Below are positions 52,191 to 64,000 of a stretch of 64,000 bases of DNA, piece after piece (position 1 is the stretch's first letter; every line of letters starts with the position of its first letter). Source of the stretch: Pipra filicauda (lineage: Eukaryota; Chordata; Aves; Passeriformes; Pipridae). Where the stretch lies: positions 372,001-436,000 of the forward strand of contig NW_024105098.1 in NCBI RefSeq assembly GCF_003945595.2. The letters are read 5' to 3'. The translations under genes and the position numbers were made by a program. The notes beneath the pieces are model-generated. The model saw nothing but the letters and a program-made list of their open reading frames with translations. It was not told the origin of the DNA and made no database searches.

Positions 52191-52660
52191 TTAACGCTGA
52201 AATGCCAACAATTTTCTGCACTGATTGATCACAAACAGGAGGAGCTGGAACCTTTGGCCCATTCCCAGAGATTTGACATCACTGCATAAGTGAAACCTGG
52301 TGGGATGAGCCCTGTGACTGGAGTGCCTGTTGGACAGTTCCAGGCTCCTCAGGAGGGATGGGCAGGGCAGGAGAGGTGGAGGGGTGGCACTGTATGTAAT
52401 GGAAGGGCTGGAATGTCTGGAGCTCACAGTTGGGAGCCCCTGGGGCAAGCAAATAATGTGGATGTCATTGTGGGATTCTGCTCTAGACCTCCCAGCCAGG
52501 GTGATGACACCAACGAGGTATTCTGAGGAACTAAGGGACACTTCCAAGTCAACTGCCCTTGTCCTTATGGGGGACTTCAACTTGCCAGAAATTAACTGGG
52601 AGCATCACACAGCTGGTACAAGCCAGCATATCAGCTTAGACCTTCTCAGCTCAAGGGGAA
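52190..52660 (+). mobile_element. CR1-family LINE fragment: decayed endonuclease domain of ORF2
   Basis: Conceptual translation across three frames gives, in order, pieces typical of the CR1 apurinic-type endonuclease: EELEPLAHSQRFDI (from 52239), SETWWDEPCDW (from 52289), GRRGGGVALYVMEGLECLEL (from 52366), VDVIVGFCSRPPSQ (about 52460-52500) and ALVLMGDFNLPEINW, with the GDFN motif at 52570. The pieces lie in frames 0, 2, 1, 0 and 1, so at least four frameshifts separate them, and a TAA interrupts the first frame at 52287. The element is clearly dead. Homology fades after the HHTAGT segment; no reverse transcriptase and no CR1 3' end with its short terminal repeats follow. Identification rests on recognising family motifs, not on an alignment. 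Confidence 0.88.
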
Positions 52661-55600
52661 ACTAAGACACATTCATACACAAACTCAAAAAAATATATTG
52701 TGGGCTTAACAGTAAAACAATTTGAGTTTTACTATAGTAGTTATTTCATAAACTTCAAATTAAAAGGGGTGTAGTCATGAAATATTCATGAATTGAACAG
52801 TATTGAATTGATACATTGCTATGTATCTGTTAAAGCAATCAGAGATTCCAGTGAGGAAGGCTTCTCTAGCAAGGTCCTGTGTGCTTTAATTGATCTGGGA
52901 AGTATGTGGCTTGGAAAAGAGATCATGCCTTCATATTTTGCAGACATCATCTATAAGCCTAAAATGAATAAGATTATCAATATTTATTCATTAATCTGAC
53001 TATAGCATATTCAGGAGCTTTGGTGTGTGATACTTAGGTGTGTGTTTCTTAGGGCTTAGGAATTCTTTGTCTGACATGAATTTACTCATTTCTCTCTCTC
53101 TCTGATGCTTCTCAAAAGCTTTTCTACTCTTGAGTGCTTTCATGTCCCTGCCTTACCCTTGCCCACCCCATAGTCCTGCTCTGCAGAAGATCTGTCCCAG
53201 GGATGGAGGGCATGCAATATCCCAGTCAGGGATCTTGTGACCTTTGCACAGGGAGCTGCAGAACTGAGATGCTTTTTAATCAATATCCAGCCAACAGCAC
53301 AAGGGAAAAGTTGAATACCTGTCCTCCACGAGCTGGGAATGGATGAGGGATAGCAGTGCTTTGCAAATGTTTAATGAACTGGATGTTATTTATATATTTA
53401 TTTTGCCCTCCCCACTAATACATTGTATCAGATTATAGTTATGGAATCCATATGTTTGTGCAGTAAATGAGTAATAGTGATAAATAATAAATATTTAATT
53501 CATGTGGCTTTAACATATTCTAGTTCTTGCTGGATTCCATTTAAAAGCGCCTTCTTTTTATTGATTTAAACCAAATGTTATGCTCAGTTGTGCTGTAAAT
53601 GGTAAAGAAATTCCATGCAGCCTAATCTAGTTAATTCAGTCTGGATACCTGATCATGAAATGAATATGTGGTAATCAGTCATCAGTTTTCTGGCATAGGC
53701 AATGACAACATGTATAAATCACATGGCCTTTGTGAGAGGGTAAATAACTTCCCTGTAGAGCCCTTACTTTGGGATCAGATAATTATTGCCAGACATTGTT
53801 TTCTGAACAAGAGCTCACAGCCAAACTGGTGAATGCTCAGATGTTTTACATATTACAACAGCCCCCGTCAGTATTGATTTCTACTGATCATATATTTTTT
53901 TCTTTCCTTAATATCAAATATTTGGGTGCTAAGTGAGAATTTATAAACTGATGCCAATTAGCCACAACTTTGTGTAGGCTTTTAAATTTTACCAGGTTAA
54001 TGAACCACCAAACCTTTTTTGTTACTGGAAATACCAAAGCCATGCTGCTACTGGAGCTAGTTAATGGAGGCTTTGCTCCAAGACTGCACAACCTAGATCT
54101 TGGAAAACTGTGCCACTGGGAGAGATATGCAACGTTCTGGACTGAGAGTTCTGCTGGTTGTTAGGTTTTGCTCAAGATCAAGTGTGAAGTGATTGCAAAA
54201 ATTCGAGAGTCCTCTGTTTTGAGGGTAATCTGACCTTCTGAAATAGCTAAAATGACCAACATTTAGTTGTTTCAGGGGTGAAAATGGAGACAGTGATCCT
54301 GTTTGAGGAGAAACTCTTGATAGGATCCTCCCTGATGTTATCACTAGAGCCTTTATTGCAACTGTTCTGGATAGTTTTCCATGCATTTGTTTCTGAATAC
54401 TGTTGTGAGGCAAATGATTTTGCTCTTCCACGTGGAAAGCTTTTCAAAGGAAAGTATGTATGTAAAGCAGGGGGCCAGAGTGCTGGCTGAAGTCCTGGCC
54501 TTGGTGGGCATAGCCTGGTCTGTAGTTCCTTAGAGAGAGACATCCATAATCTTTTGGAAACAGGGTTTGATCTGAGCACATTCAGGCTTTTTTGTTTCTT
54601 CTTTGCAGTGTCTTAGTAATTTAGAGGTTGTTTTTACCATCTCTCAGCCTGCCTGCCTCTGCCCAGGCGAGTGCTGTGTGCCGTGCCATGCCATGGGCAG
54701 TGAAAGGCACTAGCATGGCTGCCTTCTCCAGTGAGGAACAAATCCAGGATTAGCTCTGCCAAGGCAGCACACAGAGACAGGGACAGGCCTTGGTGGGCTA
54801 AAACTCTGGCCAAGCTGAGCTTTGTGGCATGGGCTGTGTGTGGTACTGCAACGTCCTCCAGCAGGGATGGCTGCTGGCCTGCCAGCTAAACTCTGCAGAT
54901 GTGTTCGTGTTGTCTGGACTTCTTATATGTACATTTAAGGACTTTCACAAGAAAATCAAACCATGCATCCACAGGGACAGTGTTTGGGAGGAACAATTAC
55001 GGCATTAAATAAAGCTTTCTGTTTACATGCCAACACAACAGGCTTTACTGTCTCATCATGATCTGCCATTTGTTAGCTGTTGCATGTTAGGGGCTTTCTG
55101 CTCTAGGCCCATTCTTGCTTTTGTGTATATTTTAGTCATCTTGACAAGGGAAAAGAACTCTATTAAGTAGAAGCACTTACAATTCACAGTGCCTGTAACA
55201 TCTGTGGCAGGACTGGAATCACAAACCACATTAGCATATTTCTTTTTTGTTTGTTTTCTCTGTGTTCAGGAATCTTATTAGCTGTCTTATATTTTCTGGG
55301 GTTTGGGTTATTTCCCCCCCACCCTCTGTGGCTTCTTTGTGAAAACAAATTGTTTCATCTTTCTTCCTTGTTCTTTGTAAAGGTGACCTGCATGTCTGGA
55401 TTAGCCAAAACCCAAAGAAACTGGCAATGAGGCAGTGAGGCAGTCATCTTCTTGGATGGGGAGGTGGGATGGGAAGGTGGTAGGTGGGAGATGGTGTGTT
55501 CCTTACAGCAGCCCTTGCCTCTATCGTTCACTTCTTAGATAATCCAGAGCTGCCTTTTGTGTGTTAAAAGTGCTTAAGTGTGTTTCTTCCTCTCCAAAAT

Positions 55601-56360
55601 CTGTTTTCTGGTTGTCTAGGGTGTTTTCCCCTGAGTCCTTCTTCTCATGCTGATGTTCTATTTGGGGTTTTTTTGAGCACAGATGTCTTATGGGAAGAAC
55701 TTTACCTGTAAGGTGTCTGATGCTTTAGGCACTTCCATAGATTCAGTCATATACTACCTTTGGTATTTAAGGCAAAGGTTTCCATGACAGAAATGATGCT
55801 GAAATGTTTGGAAAGCTGGAGGACAAGGGTTGGAGAGAATAAGCATAAGGGCATAAAGACAGACAAGCTGCTGGTTTCTAAGGGTAGGATGGAATCCAAA
55901 GCTCTTTTGTGGTGGCAGGAAAAACTCCATCATTGAAACCCAGGGACTGTTATGTGGGAACTTCAGTAACTGTAGAGAGATTGTGACCTTCCTTCCCTTC
56001 GTGCCCCTAAAGAGGAGTACAGAGATGCTCTGAACCACATCCAAAAGATGTCTGCCACCTCCTGGAGACCGAGGCTGGGGTAAGCCTGGGTTCTTCTGTA
56101 AGCGTCCATTACATTTGCTTCACTTGCTACAGGGTGGGAGGTGACAGAAAGGCAGCACATCCCAGCGTTGTTATAAAGGACCATTTCTCCCCCAGGAGTC
56201 CTGGATTACATGAAGGTAACCCAGTGCAGGTTTCGATGTGGAACAGTGGAGAAGAGCAGAAGCCAGGAGGTGCCCGTAGCTGCTGTTCTCCAGACACTGT
56301 GTTATCCTTTAGCTAAATGAGGACGATTTTTTTTTTTGTTTAATTTTTTCCATATCATCC
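52660..56360. other. Intergenic DNA, no gene seen
   Basis: Mostly A/T-rich sequence, especially 53380-53600, with a short (TC)n and a G-rich purine stretch at about 55455-55490. Open frames reach only 112 codons and show no domain. Confidence 0.55.
53090..53103 (+). repeat. Short (TC)n microsatellite
   Basis: About seven TC units lie in intergenic DNA just downstream of the CR1 fragment. Confidence 0.8.
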
Positions 56361-56800
56361 TGCAGTTTCGGAAGCACAAAAGACTCCCCCCACCCCACGG
56401 GGCTGTGCCGGGGGCGGGGGCAGGAGTGGGAAGGGGATCCCTGAGGTGAAACACGGCAAGAGCTCAGGGAGGAGAGGATCAGACACCCCCCCAGCCTTTC
56501 TGGAGCTGGTGCTCTGTCCTTGCCCTGGGAGCGGGTACCGAGGCGGGACCCTGCCAGCGCTTCCCGCCGGCCGCTCCCAGGAGTTCCCGCACCCCCGTGT
56601 CCTTCGGCCGCAGTTTCCCTGCCGGCAGGAATTCCTGTCGCCGTGGCTCCCGTGACGGGAGAGGACTCCGAGGAGCTCCCGGTGCCGCTCCGGCTCCATC
56701 ACTGTCGGGATCAGCGCTGCTGTCTCGGTGGCACTGGGACTTCTCTTTCTTTGTTATTCCAGGTTCTTCCCGTTTTAACCGAAGGGGAGAGGAGTGTCTG
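56360..56800. promoter_or_regulatory. Orphan CpG island
   Basis: About 35 CpG dinucleotides occur in roughly 420 bases of G/C-rich sequence, including segments such as GAGCGGGTACCGAGGCGGG, CCCGCCGGCCGCTCCC and GTGCCGCTCCGGCTCC. The flanks are CpG-poor and T-rich. A G-quadruplex motif lies at its left edge. In vertebrates such islands usually mark transcription start sites or other unmethylated regulatory DNA, but no coding exon with a recognisable product is attached on either strand. It could serve a non-coding RNA, a neighbouring gene outside the window, or an enhancer. Confidence 0.7.
56410..56436 (+). other. G-quadruplex motif
   Basis: Four G-runs (5, 5, 3 and 4 guanines) are separated by loops of 1 (C), 7 (CAGGAGT) and 2 (AA) bases, which satisfies the usual G3+ N1-7 pattern. 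It sits at the upstream edge of the CpG island, a common position for such motifs near promoters. Confidence 0.6.
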
Positions 56801-57462
56801 GGTGACATTGGTACTGTTATTGTTTGGTTTTGTTTGTTCTGGTTTGTTCTCCGGTTTTTTTTTTTACTAAAATTGTCATCTTTTTTTCCTCCCTCATTCA
56901 GGCTCCTTGTAACTTCAAAATATTGGTCAATATTTTGGGGGGAGGGAAACAGGCCGAAGAGAAGGGGGATTTTACCTCACCAGAGGTCCCACCTCCTGAA
57001 CATATTGTCATTAAACCAGGACACTCTGCAATGCTGTTTATAAACAGGTGACACAGGGAAGTGTTGGCTGCAGTTGGCTGGAAATACGCCAAAGCTGGCT
57101 GAAGCACAGGCTGCTGGCAGAGAGGATGCTCTGTGGCAAAATAAATGGAAAGGTGGTCTTGATTAATTGCCCACCTCTTCTCTCTCTTACTCTGTCTTGA
57201 TCTCCCTGCCATCTTGATAGCTGCAGGCACCTCTGATTCTTCAGCCATATCAGGGAGCTTCCATTTAAATGTTGAACACAGGCCAAATTATTCTGCCTGT
57301 CACATTTAAGGTCCTTTGTATTGTTAAGTGGTGGTGTGTGGTAATAAAGAACTGCATGGAAACTTGCTTAAAACAGTGACCTAGGAGGTCAGTGTGCCTT
57401 TCTCATCTGTTTAAGAACTCAGTTGTTTCCTCTCTCTGCAGGGCTTCTGGCTTAAATCATTT

Positions 57463-57532
57463 AAAAACAAACAAACAAACAAACAAAACCCAAACAAACA
57501 AAAAACCAAACAAAAAACCAAAACAGCAAAAA
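57463..57532 (+). repeat. (CAAA)n microsatellite, degenerate
   Basis: About 70 bases consist almost only of CAAA, CAAAA and CCAAA units. It could be the tail of an old retroposon, but no element body is recognisable beside it. Confidence 0.9.
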
Positions 57533-58686
57533 GACCTGCCCTGTCTTGGGTTTTGATACTGATAAATGCTGCAGGTTTTCGTGCATCATGTTATTTTGAA
57601 GTGCTGTAGCATTTGTATCCTTGTTCATCAAGTATGCCCTTGTTGTGCTGTAAAAACACAGAACACAACGAGCCCCTGCCTCAGAATGCTGTTCTGTAGA
57701 TCATGAGAAGGGAAAATGGGTTTTGCCTCACCCCTGGGCTCTGCCATAATTGGTGATTTTAACAGTGAGGTAAGACAGGAGCTACTCACTGTTGATGATG
57801 TGAGGACCTGCAAAGTCGTTAAGTGTAAATAAAAGCTCTTATTTGATCTACATTTAGACCCCAAAAAAGTGAATATTACTAACTTCAGATTTTCCTCAAA
57901 GCATTTTAGAAAATGGCCTACTGGGGCATGTAAAAAACGCACCTGTCACCCTGTTTAAATACCCAATTATTCTATCATACTTTCCTGATCTACAGAGCAG
58001 GCAAGGAGCCATAATTTTGAGGGGACAATGATTTGATGACACTGATGGAGCAGACTGAACTCTCAAACTCCATTAGGGTGCATGAATCACAAGGTAATTA
58101 GTCATTTTTCCTAATATAATGAAGTTCTGTCTTTGAACCTAGAATTTCTGTCTCTTGTCAGATTTATTACCATCTCCAGATGGACTGTTCTTTCTCCTCC
58201 CTCAAAACTTTCTCATGTTATGAGGTGAGGTTTTTATAAGTGTAAAAAATAATAGTTTCTTTTCTTTGAGTAAAAACTTTCCAAGTTTATACTTTTCTTC
58301 ACACAAGTGAAGATTTGAAACTACAGCTTGGAATTTCAGAGGCAGTTATACACAGAAAATTATGAGTTCTGATTGTCACTCTCGATAGAGGATATTGGAA
58401 CCTGACTGAATCCCAGTGACTGACTTGGAAGATAATTTTGAGCACCACAGTTGAGAAAGACTGACCCACTGTAACAACCAAAAGTATTTCTTGGTTTGCA
58501 TCTCCAGATCCCTTAACAGTGCTAGAGCAAGCTCAGTTTGAGGAATGAGGACTGGTAAGGTGTAAAAACTTAAAGAGAGCTCGGAGGGAGCTGTGCCTCT
58601 CACAAATTGTGCTGCCAGCAACAATCTGGCAGGAGGGTTTGTAATTTTTTATTTGATTTTGGGTTATTTTTGAGAGAGGGTGTTGA

Positions 58687-58732
58687 GTTTTTGTTTGTTT
58701 GTTTGTTTGGGTTTTGGCTGGGTTTTTTTTTA
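58687..58732 (+). repeat. (GTTT)n microsatellite, degenerate
   Basis: Four to five GTTT units are followed by GGGTTTTGGCTGGGTTTTTTTT. It is complementary in composition to the (CAAA)n tract 1.2 kb upstream. Confidence 0.88.
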
Positions 58733-60495
58733 GATCCTAAGGATGTAAATATGAGCCAGATGAAGAATGGGGGGATTTAAATTTTGATTTTTACATTATT
58801 TTCAAATCCTGGGAGTGAAGGTACTGGAGATAGCATAGTTAGAGCATTACTCCAAATCCATCTGTCTGCTTTATAAGCATTATGGTGTGATTTTAGGAAG
58901 CTGTTAGAAAGAAACTTGTAGACCAGCTCTTAAACTGTGCATCTGGATGACTTTTTGCAAGTCAGAAGGAGGCCTGGGTGAATTGAAGAAAGGCCCATGT
59001 TGTGAGCTGGGCAGAGGGTAGGATGTGTCAGGGGACAGTTTGAGGGAAGCAGCAAGTCTGAATACCACGAATACAGGAGAAAGAGCTGAGGAGAGAGAAA
59101 GAAGGAGCAGTGGTGTGGTGTGAGCCTGAGGAAGCTGTGGGCAGCAGCTGTCCCATGGATAGGGATAGGAGAGGACAGCACGGGTGTGGGAGAGCCTGGA
59201 GAGGGGAGGCTCTAGTGATCGAGCTGAGAAGTCCTGACAGCCCCAGCAGCAAGAGTTTTAGTTGTGAAACTGCAGAAAATAAATTGTTTCCATGTTTCTG
59301 TTCGAGAGTTAAAGTCTGTGTGCAGGCATGGACTGTTTTCAGTCGTCGTGTTCGTTTGGGGCTGCTGATAGAAGGTGTGGGGAGCCAAACCTGGGTTGCT
59401 TTTGAATTGCAAATGAAGAATTGATAGATTGGACATGAATCTGTTCTGTTACACACACGTTCTGTGTGAGGAGCACAAAGCCTCTGCAGCTCTCAGCATG
59501 CCTGCCATAGTAACCACTGTATCCAACAGCACGTTATCCTGATTGCAACCTACATGCTAATTTTAAATTTCTTATCACAGCAGAGCTTCTTACAAATGAA
59601 TCCTTCCCTGCTCCTTTCAAAGCTCAGGTTTCATTGCCTTTCAGTCAAAATTATCTGCTCCTTTTAATTACCCCATGCCCTACTGTATGGCACTTGGCAC
59701 AGCATGCAGTATTGAAGGAATTTCCAGTCCAGGCTGACAAAGCCCATACAGAAGTCAGGGAAATGAGTGAATTTTCTGAAAGGTTGAGTGAGCCTGCATC
59801 CTGTGGGAGAGGAAGGGAGCTAGAATTTAAGTGAGGATTAGAGAGTACCTGCTCCCAAAGGTGGCAGTTGAGTAGGGACTTCCACACACAGCAAGGAGCA
59901 CATGCTCATGCACTTTGTGTTTTGTGGAATATGAAATTATGGTTCATTGCCTGCACTGTAGATCAGGTAAGCTGTAATGTGGAATGTCTCTGAGAGCATT
60001 TCCACTGGCTCCATGTGAGGCTGTTGCTGCTGGAGCTCACAAAGGTAACCAGTATTTCAGGGCTTCTCCCTGGGAGCCCCAGGGAAATATCAGTGCCTGC
60101 TGGTTGTTGCCAGACTTGAAAACACAGAAGCTTGTGTTCAGCCCTGAAAGCATTTTGCCCAGCTGGGATGTTAGTAAGTATATTTAAAAAGGAAAAGATA
60201 GCTGAGAAATTACTCATGCTTCCCTGTTGAGAAGTGTGCTGGTGAGAAGGAAAGTGATCTGGTTTGGTCAGAACTCCAAGGAATAATCTCCTTTCCAGGT
60301 CAGGGAATTTCCCACAATAATACTAAGGAGGAGTTTGTTAGAATGCTGCTCTGGTGCAGCTAGAGAGAGGGTCATGTGTGTTTTCTGAGGCCAGGGAGAG
60401 CTGCTACAGGACTTGAATTTTTTTCAGAAATCTTCAGGAAACCCACATGTGTTGTTGTGGAAGACCAGGGTCAACTTTTATCTTGGGCTCCTCTC

Positions 60496-60515
60496 AAAAA
60501 AAAAAAAAAAAAAAA
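60496..60515 (+). repeat. Poly(A) tract of 20 bases
   Basis: An uninterrupted run of 20 adenines is bounded by CTCTC and GAGGC. No recognisable retroposed gene or SINE precedes it and no target-site duplication was seen. Confidence 0.9.
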
Positions 60516-62762
60516 GAGGCAGCAAGGAATGAGAATTGAAATTAAAAGACTTTTGATTTGTAGTGCATATTTCCTGGCTGTGAATTTTGAAGGGGCTCAG
60601 TACAGGTGTAAGAACCTTTCCTGGAGTGACATCTCGTAAATATGAGCACCGAGGTCCTGACAGGGCTGCCAGGGGGAATCAAGCACAGTTAGCTGCTAGA
60701 TCCGTGTCTGCATGGCTGCCTCCCTGCCCTTCAGCCTGAGAGGCAGAAAAACAACTCTGCTCTGAAAAAGAAGGGAGGAGAAAGAAGAAAAAGAGTATTT
60801 AAAACTAGCTTGAGTAAGTGAGCTGTCTGGAAGCCTGTCTGCCTGTCCATAAGCTGCTGAGTGACTGTGACACTGCCCTTGAAGTGCTCAAGTGCAGAGA
60901 GCCATGTGAACCTGGCCCTTCAGGAAGGGAGGAGAGAGCAGGTCAGAGCTGAAAATGAGATCCTAAATCCATCTGTATATTGAGAGTGTCTGAAAACCTT
61001 TGTCAGTGGAGTCTGCTGCTTATGTACAGAGCAGAGCACCTGGTATAAGGCCTGAGTAAACCCTCTGGATTTCATGATCTGCATAGGAAGGAACAGTTCA
61101 GCTTAGAGGCAGTTACATGAAGGGGCCTTACATACTGTGCCCAGGGTAGTGGAGAATTGGGTGGTTTCCTCTGTAGTTCTGTTGGAAAAGTTACTGTCTC
61201 TGTACACCATGTGAGCATTGTCCCAGACAAGGCTTTAGGAAGCTCTTCTTGCCCATTTATTTAATTCTGAGTTCTGCTCTCCTAACTGGTCTGAGAGAAG
61301 TGTTTACGTTTCCTGGAAATTAGGGTTCTAATCGTAAAGGTGTTTAAATTTTCAGGAACTATTTCCCTTTGTGCAAAACCTGCCTCTTCATACCTCTGGG
61401 AAGGAACAGAACAGTTCACAAATGTGTCTTCCTAGGCTGGCAAGGGCAGCTGTGGAAGCATCACCCAAGGCAGGGGGTGCAGATCTCCAGGCCATTCCAT
61501 ATTCCGGGCTGTGCTTGAAAACTTGGCTCTTACATTCACCTCTCCTGCCCCTGGAGCCAAATCCCACTCTAACATTTGCAAGAAAGTGTGTGAGGGGCCC
61601 AAAGTGCCCATCTTTGGTGGGTGTGAGGAGGCTGGAATTAGCAAATCCTCTCTCTTAGCTGGAGTCTGGGGTTTTCTCTGGTGCACACAATGCAATGACT
61701 TCCCTCAGATGTTGATGCCATAGGAGTCTGACCAGACATGCAGCTTTGGACACCCTACAGCAGATTAAGAGGTAACAGAGTGCCAGTGTTACAGAGACAA
61801 GCTGGAACTGCAGTCAGTTTTCAGGGGATTTACTGTGGATCTTTTTTTCTGGGTAGTCCCTACTGGTTTTGGATATGAATGTAAGCAAAGGCACAACTTG
61901 GATGCTGCCTTTGGTATGGAAGTAGTCTAGAGCAGTAGGATTCAACTTTTATTTTTGCAGGCTAATAATTCTTATTTTCTGAGGTAGTTCTGTACCACTG
62001 TACATCATGATTTAACTGTACAAGGAATAGGATTGTGTTGTGTTGGTTAATTTTGTGAATCTTGGATTCTGTGGAACCTTCCTGTAGCACAGGCTGTCGG
62101 ATCAGGATAACCAGAGCAGGGTGTTTTGGTGTCAGCTGCTCATGAGCTGGTACCTCCTGGTTGGTTTCCCTGTGACTGAGCCACAACACACAGTTCCTTG
62201 CAGGACTGGACTTTTTGTAATATGTAGATTATATTGCAGAAGCAAAGTGACAATCTCACCCATGGTCAGTTTAAAAGTGACTGGTTTAGATTTTAAAATA
62301 ATAAAACAACAAAGTATATTACTGCTGAGAGCTGTAGGGATCACGGAGGTGCAGTGAGCTTACTGAAGGCTGTGGCTAAACCAGCCACTCTCATATCATG
62401 CCATACTTCCTGTGCTGTTTGCCAAGGGAGTGATGGCAGGAGCTGGGATCCCTCCAGGTGAAAGTGGTTTGTTTGGAGTTTCCCTAACCTGCCTCTGCCT
62501 TGACAAAGGGATTCAAACCTCCTTGCCAGGCTGCCTTTGCCTGGAGTGTTTTATGTGGGCATCTTTATGTTGGTTGAACTGTAGGAAAAATCAACATGGG
62601 ATGGGAAGGTTTCAGGCAGCCCAGCTGTTGGCAAGGTGTCCCTGTGCCTGCAGGGTGAGGTCCAGGCTGCCAGAGCTAACCTGGGCTTTTTATTTGCTGT
62701 GTTACAACTGAACACATGCTCCTTTTACTGGGCACAGACCATTTCTATGGCCTGTATTAAGA

Positions 62763-62775
62763 ACACACACACACA
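62763..62775 (+). repeat. Short (CA)n microsatellite
   Basis: A run of about six to seven CA dinucleotides. It is short and probably of low polymorphism. Confidence 0.8.
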
Positions 62776-64000
62776 GGCTGTTATCCATAATGATGTTTAT
62801 TAGCATCTTTCAGAGCACTGATGAGCAGAAGTGAGAATTCGTGGTCACTGGTCAGTGAGTGTTGAGCTCTGTGATGAAATCTCTTCCTGTGCACAGCCTC
62901 TACACTAGACAGGCCTCCAATAAAACCTGATGACAGGGGGTTTGATGGTATCTTCACTAGGGGAAAAGAAACTAATTTAGGACAAAAATGATTTTTCCAC
63001 TTGCTACCTGATGAGCTGTGAAGTTCTGCCTCAGCCAAGTGGTGTGAAATTATTACCTTGAAGCTGCTGATTAGACTGAGCTCTGCTTTTTGCTACAGGC
63101 TCTATGATAACAGAGAAAATGAGCACCTCTTCTGGATCTGGTCTCAGGAAATGCTTGGAAGCAGATGCCTGGTGATGTAGCACTCGTCTCCTTGCAGGTA
63201 AGTAACGTTTAGGTCAGTCACAAATTGTTTTTCTATTGACCTCAAAGCAGTGTCAGGACCCTGGATCTCTGTTAAGTTACTTTGCTTTGCTTTTGAACTG
63301 TCCAAATAAATATTGCTTCTGCACAGGCATGCAGCTGTGTCATAATTGTTACGTTTGAAATTTGTTGGCAGTCTCGTGGTTGATGTGACCATTTCCTCCT
63401 CTCCTCGTTAATTAACTCACAGTTCAGTGACAGCTCAGGATTCTTTCTGCATTTCCTAGCAAGGAGTTGATGCCGTTCTGGATTGTGATCATACCTTGCT
63501 GTACTGTACTCAAACGTGGGGACTGCTCAGTAAATACTTAGAATGTGAAGATGTCACACAGCACCAGAGGAATACACACACAGGGAGTTTTTCTAGACTG
63601 CTTATTTATAGCTTTAATGGAAGTAAGAGTTGTCAATTCAGTGACTTGGCTCAGGCATCAGGAAGTTCATTTGCATTCTCAATAACAGCTACAGGATTGT
63701 TTCATTTAATTCCTTGCTGTTACTTTAAAAGTTTGTTTCTACATTGAGTTTAATTTTATATAATTTTCAGCACCTGTGAAAAATAAGGTCAGTCCCATCC
63801 CATTGCCCCCTCTCTGCTCTTCCACTATAGATAGACTTTTTAAATTTTTTTTTAATTCATGTGATCCCACTGCTGTTCCTTCTGTTGCACACAGTGATGA
63901 TGTGGCCTTAGAATCAGCCTGTTTGGAAACTTGGCCTGGCAAAACCAACCCCACCAAAATAAACTCCAAACATTTATTCTTGTCAGATCAACTTGGTGAA

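Larger units (their letters stand above)
56800..64000. other. Intergenic DNA, no gene seen
   Basis: Contains the (CAAA)n, (GTTT)n, poly(A) and (CA)n tracts listed separately. A long pyrimidine tract ending in CAG at about 56901 resembles a splice acceptor, but no coding exon follows. The longest frame (142 codons, minus strand, 59028-59456) has no recognisable domain. Confidence 0.55.

Noticed and set aside
60496..60515. Poly(A) run as evidence of a processed pseudogene
   Set aside because: No recognisable gene sequence precedes it and no target-site duplication was found.
1..64000. A novel multi-gene system, provirus, CRISPR array or RNA gene cluster
   Set aside because: I saw no clustered genes, no retroviral gag/pol/env motifs, no spaced identical repeats with unique spacers, and no tRNA or rRNA signature. 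The only array is the gap-free minisatellite at 51 kb.

Overview
The window looks like vertebrate, most probably avian (possibly other sauropsid), nuclear DNA. It contains one recognisable protein-coding exon, ending in the C-terminus of a heparan-sulfate 6-O-sulfotransferase that best fits HS6ST1. The only clearly identifiable transposon is a decayed piece of a CR1-family LINE, the dominant LINE of birds and reptiles. There is no operon-like gene packing, no tRNA or rRNA that I could see, and no CRISPR array.

Layout. Bases 1-43710 are non-coding and are read as the 3' part of the large phase-2 intron of HS6ST1. Exon 1, which should encode the transmembrane anchor and the PAPS 5'-phosphosulfate loop, is not in the window. 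The intron holds short tandem duplications (35 bp at 15146, 80 bp at 21011, 32 bp at 24211), a cluster of three CACGTG E-boxes near 10.5 kb, a GC- and CpG-richer patch at 31.2-31.7 kb, an AT-rich microsatellite at 31.84 kb, and two weak candidate CR1 remnants at 16.6 and 20.6 kb. A good splice acceptor at 43709-43710 opens the terminal coding exon (43711-44419). It is followed by an A/T-rich 3' UTR with several candidate poly(A) signals between 44.6 and 45.0 kb.

The remaining 19 kb are read as downstream intergenic DNA. They contain a 21/22-bp minisatellite of 12 full units (50974-51232) beside a GC-rich block, the CR1 endonuclease-domain fragment (52.19-52.66 kb), an orphan CpG island carrying a G-quadruplex motif (56.36-56.80 kb), and a pair of oppositely oriented (CAAA)n and (GTTT)n arrays (57.46 and 58.69 kb).

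I found no multi-gene system. The items most worth a second look are the minisatellite, which on the minus strand presents a consensus-like 5' splice donor in every unit, and the orphan CpG island about 12 kb past the HS6ST1 stop codon. All other open reading frames are short and lack recognisable domains, and I do not annotate them as genes.
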